Below, one piece after another: positions 4,683-8,411 of a stretch of DNA of 8,411 nucleotides (positions within the stretch are counted from its first letter, which is position 1; each line of letters begins with the position of its first letter). Source of the stretch: an uncultured Eubacteriales bacterium (GTDB lineage Bacteria; Bacillota; Clostridia; Oscillospirales; Ruminococcaceae); assembly GCA_959605275.1 (NCBI GenBank), contig CAUHFD010000119.1, positions 1 to 8,411 of the forward strand, written 5' to 3'. The position numbers were made by a program, and so were the translations under genes. The notes under the pieces were generated by a model. It ran no database searches, was not told the origin of the DNA, and saw nothing but the letters and a program-made list of their open reading frames with translations.

Positions 4683-7238
4683 ATGGCTCATGAAAAATTT
4701 CAAGTTACGGGGATGACCTGTTCTGCCTGTGCTGCTCATGTTGAAAAAAGCGTTTCTAAATTAAACGGAGTGAAAAACTGTACTGTAAATTTGCTAAGTA
4801 ACAGCATGACGGTGGATTTTTCTTCTGATCTCGTATCGGTTCCTGACATTTTGCATGCCGTTGAATCCGGCGGATATCATGCGTCGCTTGTTTCGTCAAA
4901 AAATTCCGGCAAGAAAACACTTTCTGCTCCGGAAGATGCCATTGCAGGAGAAATAAAAAACATGAAGTTCCGGCTGATTCTTTCTCTGGTATTTTTGATT
5001 CCGTTGTTTTATATTTCGATGGGACATATGATGGGAGCGCCGCTGCCGTCTTTTTTGATTGGGCATGAAAATGCGCTGTCCTTTGCATTCACGCAGTTTT
5101 TACTGATCCTTCCTATTGTTTTTGTAAACTTTAAATATTTTCAGGTGGGTTTTAGAACGTTGTTTCAGGGCTCGCCGAATATGGATTCATTAATTGCCAT
5201 TGGTTCAGCAGCGGCGATTGTTTATGGGGTTTTTGCTATTTATCAGATTGGAATTGGTTTGGGACATCAAAATATGGAACAGGTTCATCAGTACACCATG
5301 GATTTGTATTTTGAGTCTGCCGGAATGATTTTGACCTTAATTACACTCGGCAAGTACTTAGAAACCCGTGCGAAAGGGAAAACATCAGAGGCAATCACAA
5401 AACTGATGAATCTGGCGCCGAAAACTGCGTTGGTCATTCGGGATGGGAAAGAACTTGAAATTCCATCGGAGGAAGTGGTTTTAAATGATATTATTGTGAT
5501 CAAACCCGGTAAAACCATTCCGGTAGATGGAATAATCGTAGAGGGAAAAACTTCGGTGGATGAGGCGGTAATCACCGGAGAAAGCATTCCTGTCGAAAAA
5601 GACGTAGGAGATACTGTCATCGGTGCTACTGTTAACAAAGCCGGATATTTTCGGATGAAAGCAACGAAGGTCGGAGAAGATACTACGTTGTCACAGATTA
5701 TTCGTTTAGTGGAAGAAGCCAGTTCTTCTAAAGCGCCGATTGCCAAACTGGCTGACCGTGTGAGCGGTGTGTTTGTACCGATTGTAATTGCCATTGCCGT
5801 TGTTGCCGTTATTGTATGGCTGCTAATCGGTAAATCTTTTGCCTTTTCACTGTCTATCGGAATAGCAGTCCTAGTAATTTCTTGCCCTTGTGCCTTGGGG
5901 CTTGCGACGCCGACCGCGATTATGGTTGGAACAGGTAAAGGCGCACAAAATGGCATTTTAATCAAATCCGCTGAAGCATTAGAAATATTGCATGGAATCA
6001 ATACAATTGTATTTGATAAAACCGGTACACTGACCGAGGGCAAGCCGATTGTTACCGATATTGTCACTGTTGAAGGTGTTTCGGAAGAGGACCTTTTAAA
6101 AATTGCCGCGGCTTTGGAAAACGCTTCGGAGCATCCGTTGGCGGAAGCGATTATGCTCCGCGCAGATACTGCTAACATTCATCCTGATTCTCTGGATTCC
6201 TTTGAATCGGTTACGGGGCGGGGGATTGTCGGTGTGATAGCTGGAAAAAAATATTTTGCCGGCAACCGAATGATGCTCACCGAAAATCAAATTTCGATGA
6301 ATTTGCCGGAAAATATTGTTTCGGATTTTGCAGAACAGGGAAAAACCCCTTTGTTTTTTGCAGACGATCAAAAAGTTATTGGGGTGATTGCGGTAAAAGA
6401 CACCTTAAAGCCCTCCAGCAAAACAGCAATATCAGAGTTTAAGCGTATGGGAATTGATACGGTGATGCTAACCGGTGATCACTCCAAGACTGCAAATGCG
6501 ATTAAAAATGAAGTGGAGATCGATGAAGTAATTGCCGAGGTATTGCCGCAGCAAAAAGAGGAAAAAATCAGACAATTGCAGGAATCCGGAAAAAAAGTTG
6601 CTATGGTAGGAGACGGCATTAATGATTCTCCTGCCTTGGCACGTGCTGATGTCGGTATCGCAATCGGTGCAGGAACTGATGTTGCCATTGAATCTGCTGA
6701 TGTTATCTTAATGAAAAGCGATCTTTTGGATGCGGTGGCGGCGGTACAGCTGAGCAAGGCAACGATTCGCAATATTAAGGAAAATCTGTTCTGGGCGTTG
6801 ATTTATAACACCATTGGAATTCCGTTGGCGGCGGGCGTATTTTTCTCGGTGCTGGGCTGGAAGCTCAATCCGATGTTTGCAGCAGCCGCGATGAGTTTAA
6901 GTTCTGTTTGTGTTGTGAGTAATGCATTGAGACTCAAGTTATTTCACCCGAAATATCACACTGTATTACCGGAACGCAACTCGATACAGCAAACCAATTC
7001 AAATGTAATCTATATCAAGGAGGACACAAAAATGAAAAAAGAAATGTTCATCGAAGGAATGTCATGCAATCATTGCAAAGGCAGGGTAGAGGCGGCGTTG
7101 AACGGCATAGACGGAGTGCATGCAGAAGTCAGCTTAGAAGATAAAAAAGCAGTTTTAAAGCTATCTCATCCGGTGGAGGATGATTTGCTTGTCAAGGCTG
7201 TGACCGATGCAGGATATGAGGTTGTCGAGATAAAATAA
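4683..7238 (+). CDS. copA: Copper-exporting P1B-type ATPase CopA with a C-terminal CopZ-like chaperone domain
   Basis: An 851-residue ATP-driven exporter of Cu(I) across the cell membrane. Domains in order: HMA domain with GMTCSAC (C13, C16); membrane helices from about 96 and at 131-190; actuator domain with TGE at 298-300; the ion-binding C401-P402-C403; phosphorylation motif D445-KTGT; ATP-binding H484-P485; hinge G643-DGIND; last helices with the YN (LIYNTIG) and M-x-x-SS (MSLSS) residues that mark Cu(I) pumps of the IB-1 type; a polar linker (about 750-783); and a second HMA with GMSCNHC (C795, C798). Typical CopA ends after the last helix, so the tail is an added chaperone-like domain; its MSCNHC motif is that of CopZ rather than of the pump's N-terminal HMA. 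GAGGAG at 4666-4671, 11 bases from the ATG, sets the start. The gene is complete with no frameshift. Confidence 0.96.
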   Translation: MAHEKFQVTGMTCSACAAHVEKSVSKLNGVKNCTVNLLSNSMTVDFSSDLVSVPDILHAVESGGYHASLVSSKNSGKKTLSAPEDAIAGEIKNMKFRLILSLVFLIPLFYISMGHMMGAPLPSFLIGHENALSFAFTQFLLILPIVFVNFKYFQVGFRTLFQGSPNMDSLIAIGSAAAIVYGVFAIYQIGIGLGHQNMEQVHQYTMDLYFESAGMILTLITLGKYLETRAKGKTSEAITKLMNLAPKTALVIRDGKELEIPSEEVVLNDIIVIKPGKTIPVDGIIVEGKTSVDEAVITGESIPVEKDVGDTVIGATVNKAGYFRMKATKVGEDTTLSQIIRLVEEASSSKAPIAKLADRVSGVFVPIVIAIAVVAVIVWLLIGKSFAFSLSIGIAVLVISCPCALGLATPTAIMVGTGKGAQNGILIKSAEALEILHGINTIVFDKTGTLTEGKPIVTDIVTVEGVSEEDLLKIAAALENASEHPLAEAIMLRADTANIHPDSLDSFESVTGRGIVGVIAGKKYFAGNRMMLTENQISMNLPENIVSDFAEQGKTPLFFADDQKVIGVIAVKDTLKPSSKTAISEFKRMGIDTVMLTGDHSKTANAIKNEVEIDEVIAEVLPQQKEEKIRQLQESGKKVAMVGDGINDSPALARADVGIAIGAGTDVAIESADVILMKSDLLDAVAAVQLSKATIRNIKENLFWALIYNTIGIPLAAGVFFSVLGWKLNPMFAAAAMSLSSVCVVSNALRLKLFHPKYHTVLPERNSIQQTNSNVIYIKEDTKMKKEMFIEGMSCNHCKGRVEAALNGIDGVHAEVSLEDKKAVLKLSHPVEDDLLVKAVTDAGYEVVEIK
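7017..7034 (+). promoter_or_regulatory. Internal in-frame ribosome binding site and start inside copA
   Basis: AAGGAGG (7017-7023) is a perfect Shine-Dalgarno sequence 8 bases before an ATG at 7032, which is codon 784 of copA. It falls exactly at the border between linker and the C-terminal chaperone domain. The codons encoding it (IKEDTK) are part of the linker. Confidence 0.7.
7032..7238 (+). CDS. copZ: Probable separately translated copper chaperone (CopZ-like, 68 aa) nested in copA
   Basis: From the internal start the frame encodes a 68-residue HMA domain beginning MKKEMFIEGMSCNHCK and ending AGYEVVEIK. This is the usual length and shape of free-standing CopZ, a cytosolic Cu(I) carrier that hands copper to CopA. 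The Cu-binding cysteines are residues 12 and 15 of this product. The perfect ribosome binding site at 7017-7023 suggests it is made both as the tail of CopA and on its own. Escherichia coli makes a chaperone and a pump from one copA gene by ribosomal frameshifting; internal initiation here would be another route to the same outcome. Separate production is inference; the alternative is that it exists only as the CopA tail. Confidence 0.5.
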   Translation: MKKEMFIEGMSCNHCKGRVEAALNGIDGVHAEVSLEDKKAVLKLSHPVEDDLLVKAVTDAGYEVVEIK

Positions 7239-7263
7239 GAATTATTGCAACATTGTTTTGTAA

Positions 7264-7320
7264 AGACAAGGCATTCCCCGCTAAAAAGCAGTTGATTTTT
7301 TAGCGGGGAATGCCTTGTCT
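7264..7320. terminator. 24-bp perfect inverted repeat after copA, probable transcription barrier
   Basis: Arms 7264-7287 and 7297-7320 match over 24 bp without mismatch (AGACAAGGCATTCCCCGC then TAAAAA), with a 9-base loop. It starts 25 bases after the copA stop and ends 2 bases before the next promoter. The following sequence is only moderately T-rich, so it is not a textbook intrinsic terminator; RNA stabilisation or a palindromic repeat element are alternatives. Confidence 0.6.
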
Positions 7321-7322
7321 AT

Positions 7323-7351
7323 TTGACATTGCTGTTGGTTTGTGATACACT
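7323..7351 (+). promoter_or_regulatory. Consensus sigma-A promoter of the DUF6483-like gene
   Basis: A perfect -35 TTGACA (7323-7328), 17-bp spacer, and -10 TACACT (7346-7351) with an extended TGA directly before it. The leader of about 35 bases contains a weak hairpin (ACAAAAAG / CTTTTGT, 7353-7374). Confidence 0.75.
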
Positions 7352-7393
7352 GACAAAAAGACAAGCGCTTTTGTGCGCAGTAGAGAGGCAAGT

Positions 7394-7762
7394 ATGTTTC
7401 AACAGGATTATATTTTAAGAATGATTGAGGACATGGCACAATTTTTGTCTAAAATTGCGCATTATCATGAACAGGAATCCATGGTCAGCATTGTTGATGA
7501 AAACGGGGTAATAGACGAAATCGCTTTTTTTGAGTATCGGCTGACCAAACTGTATTACGAAGGAAAATATTGTGAAGCAGAGGATTTGTTGTTTAAAAAA
7601 TTAGAACAGGCGGACGGGAAATATTATATCAATACCGCCATGCAATTTTATCAGAGACTCGGACAGACGGATGAACAAAAATTGACCGAAAACGGATATT
7701 CAGCAGATCGCATTTCCAGTGGATTAAAGCGCTTGCGGATACTTTATCCTATTACTGAGTAA
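7394..7762 (+). CDS. DUF6483-like protein (122 aa), function unknown
   Basis: A soluble, helical, acidic protein of 122 residues with no signal peptide or membrane segment. The N-terminus FQQDYILRMIEDMAQFLSKI (2-21) resembles the QDY-x-(L/M)R-(M/Q)I start of DUF6483 proteins of Firmicutes, and the remainder (EYRLTKLYYEGKYCEAEDLL at 47-66, then AMQFYQRLGQ and GYSADRISSGLKRL) resembles their paired helices, slightly like a tetratricopeptide repeat. The family has no assigned function and the match is from memory. GAGAGG 5 bases before the ATG at 7394 fixes the start; the longer frame from 7373 has none. It is monocistronic, between its own promoter and a bidirectional terminator, and converges on ireB. 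Confidence 0.72.
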   Translation: MFQQDYILRMIEDMAQFLSKIAHYHEQESMVSIVDENGVIDEIAFFEYRLTKLYYEGKYCEAEDLLFKKLEQADGKYYINTAMQFYQRLGQTDEQKLTENGYSADRISSGLKRLRILYPITE

Positions 7763-7778
7763 AGAATATTTTGAAAAC

Positions 7779-7797
7779 TGTTTTATGACATAAAACA
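7779..7797. other. 9-bp-arm palindrome overlapping the terminator stem
   Basis: TGTTTTATG-A-CATAAAACA is a perfect inverted repeat with one central base. Its right arm shares 4 bases with the terminator stem that begins at 7794, so the two hairpins cannot both form fully. Confidence 0.45.
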
Positions 7798-7843
7798 AGC
7801 CGAAAAGGACTTATTATGGTCCTTTTCGGCTTGTTACTTTTTT
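7794..7843. terminator. Bidirectional intrinsic terminator between convergent genes
   Basis: A 17-bp perfect stem, AACAAGCCGAAAAGGAC (7794-7810) with its complement (7819-7835), and an 8-base loop. In the plus direction it is followed by ACTTTTTT (six T, 7838-7843); in the minus direction by TTTTATG. It serves the DUF6483-like gene and ireB, which face each other. Confidence 0.88.
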
Positions 7844-7868
7844 CATAAGATTTGGTGATTAACAGATT

Positions 7869-7901
7869 ATGCCGTTTTTTCGGTTATACTTTAACCGGCA
7901 T
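7869..7901 (-). other. Competing short stems just after ireB
   Basis: Directly downstream of the ireB stop, CGGTTA (7881-7886) can pair with TAACCG (7892-7897), or ATGCCG (7869-7874) with CGGCAT (7896-7901). The two pairings overlap. No T-tract follows in the ireB direction, so the terminator at 7794-7843 is the likelier end of the transcript. Confidence 0.3.
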
Positions 7902-8146
7902 CATTCGGTAAGATAAGACTTTACCAATGCTTGAAGCAGTTCATCACGGTCAATGCGGCGAATCAAGCTTCTGGCATTATTATAGGTGGTAATATAGGTG
8001 GGATCTTCCGACAAAATATATCCGACAATCTGATTAATAGGATTATATCCTTTTTCACGTAATGCATCATAAACCGTCGTTAAAATCTGCTTCATTTCCG
8101 AATCTTTATCTTCATGAACTTTAAATGTCATTGTTTTTTCATGCAT
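7901..8146 (-). CDS. ireB: IreB family regulatory phosphoprotein (UPF0297/YrzL)
   Basis: An 81-residue cytosolic protein whose core EKGYNPINQIVGYILSEDP (31-49) followed by TYITTYNNAR and the RDEL (67-70) is diagnostic for the IreB/YrzL family. In Enterococcus faecalis IreB is phosphorylated on N-terminal threonines by the PASTA kinase IreK and negatively controls cephalosporin resistance. Thr5 here aligns roughly with one of those sites, and Thr7 is nearby. Length is normal (family about 80-90). AGGAGG (complement of 8158-8163) lies 11 bases before the ATG. The usual partners ruvX (yrrK), the DUF1292 gene and alaS are not next to it: downstream is a convergent gene, upstream are repeats. So it is a single-gene unit. 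Confidence 0.95.
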   Translation of the reverse strand: MHEKTMTFKVHEDKDSEMKQILTTVYDALREKGYNPINQIVGYILSEDPTYITTYNNARSLIRRIDRDELLQALVKSYLTE

Positions 8147-8203
8147 TTTATTAAAAGCCTCCTATAAATCAATAGTGCAAAGCAATGGAATCAACTTGTA
8201 TAT

Positions 8204-8232
8204 ATTATATTCTATTTTAAAATGTTTATCAA
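8204..8232 (-). promoter_or_regulatory. Sigma-A promoter of ireB
   Basis: On the minus strand TTGATA (8227-8232) and a perfect TATAAT (8204-8209) are 17 bp apart, with transcription expected to start near 8197 and a leader of about 50 bases. Confidence 0.75.
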
Positions 8233-8264
8233 GTAAAATAAGAAAACTTTCATAATTTTTTTAT

Positions 8265-8411
8265 AAAAAACAGAACTGATTTTAAAACAGCCTATCGGCT
8301 GAAAATTCAGAGGTACTGTTTTATTTTGCTTATGCACACTTCGGTGCAACGCAATAAAAAAACAGAACTGATTTTAAAACAGCCTATCGGCTGAAAATTC
8401 AGAGGTACTGT
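8265..8411. repeat. Tandem 92-bp repeat with a structured 55-bp core, running off the window edge
   Basis: A 55-bp sequence (8265-8319) is repeated without mismatch at 8357-8411, with a 37-bp spacer. Each core folds on itself: CAGCC-TATC-GGCTG at the tip, TTTT/AAAA and CTGA/TCAG lower down, and ACAG/CTGT at the base. The spacer holds GCAC-ACTTCG-GTGC flanked by TTTATTTTGC and GCAATAAA, which also pair in part. The period is not a multiple of 3 and no ORF crosses it, so it is not coding. More copies may lie beyond the edge. It could be an intergenic palindromic repeat family, or tandem weak terminators for a leftward gene to the right. Confidence 0.85.

Noticed and set aside
5288..6178. Long antisense ORF (296 codons, minus strand) across copA
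   Set aside because: It lies fully opposite a well-supported gene with all P-type ATPase motifs, has low-complexity serine/isoleucine/threonine-rich composition, and no recognisable domain; it is a shadow of copA codon use.
6900..7034. Frameshift or sequencing error joining copA and copZ
   Set aside because: The frame is continuous and the linker codons are normal; a simple in-frame fusion with an internal start explains the layout without an error.
8265..8411. CRISPR array
   Set aside because: Only two repeats of 55 bp, longer than any usual CRISPR repeat; the spacer itself is structured and no cas gene is present.

Overview
The window looks like chromosome of an endospore-forming, low-to-moderate-GC Firmicute, most likely a Clostridia-class (Oscillospiraceae/Ruminococcaceae-like) bacterium. 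The evidence is a spmA-spmB spore-maturation pair, an IreB-type substrate of the PASTA kinase, a YfhO-type GT-C membrane enzyme, AGGAGG ribosome binding sites, sigma-A promoters close to TTGACA-17-TATAAT, and AT-rich intergenic DNA full of hairpins. The genus cannot be fixed from the sequence alone.

Layout. Positions 1-150 appear to hold the 3' end of a transposase gene (cut by the window edge) and a 25-bp-period direct repeat that resembles an insertion-sequence end; it abuts spmB and supplies its stop codon. spmB and spmA (137-1370, minus) form a sporulation operon. From a shared 280-bp control region yfhO (1650-4085, plus) diverges. It is followed by a hairpin-rich leader and a 64-codon unknown ORF (4235-4429). 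Positions 4440-4563 look like a stand-alone small-RNA gene with its own promoter, a closed hairpin and an intrinsic terminator. A strong promoter with a nearby inverted repeat then drives copA (4683-7238), a copper P1B-ATPase whose last 68 residues are a CopZ-like copper chaperone preceded in frame by its own perfect ribosome binding site. A 24-bp perfect inverted repeat separates it from a DUF6483-like gene (7394-7762, plus), which converges on ireB (7901-8146, minus) across a bidirectional terminator. The right edge enters a tandem array of a 92-bp structured repeat.

How the genes work together. These are mostly independent small transcription units: spore core dehydration (spmAB), envelope glycosylation (yfhO, inferred from family), copper efflux plus chaperone (copA/copZ), and cell-wall stress signalling (ireB). 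No phage, defence, CRISPR or biosynthetic cluster is visible. The most unusual material is in the control regions and RNA structures: the copA internal chaperone start, the small-RNA candidate, twin perfect hairpins in front of the 64-codon ORF, a hairpin between the ribosome binding site and start of spmB, and the tandem repeats at the right edge.
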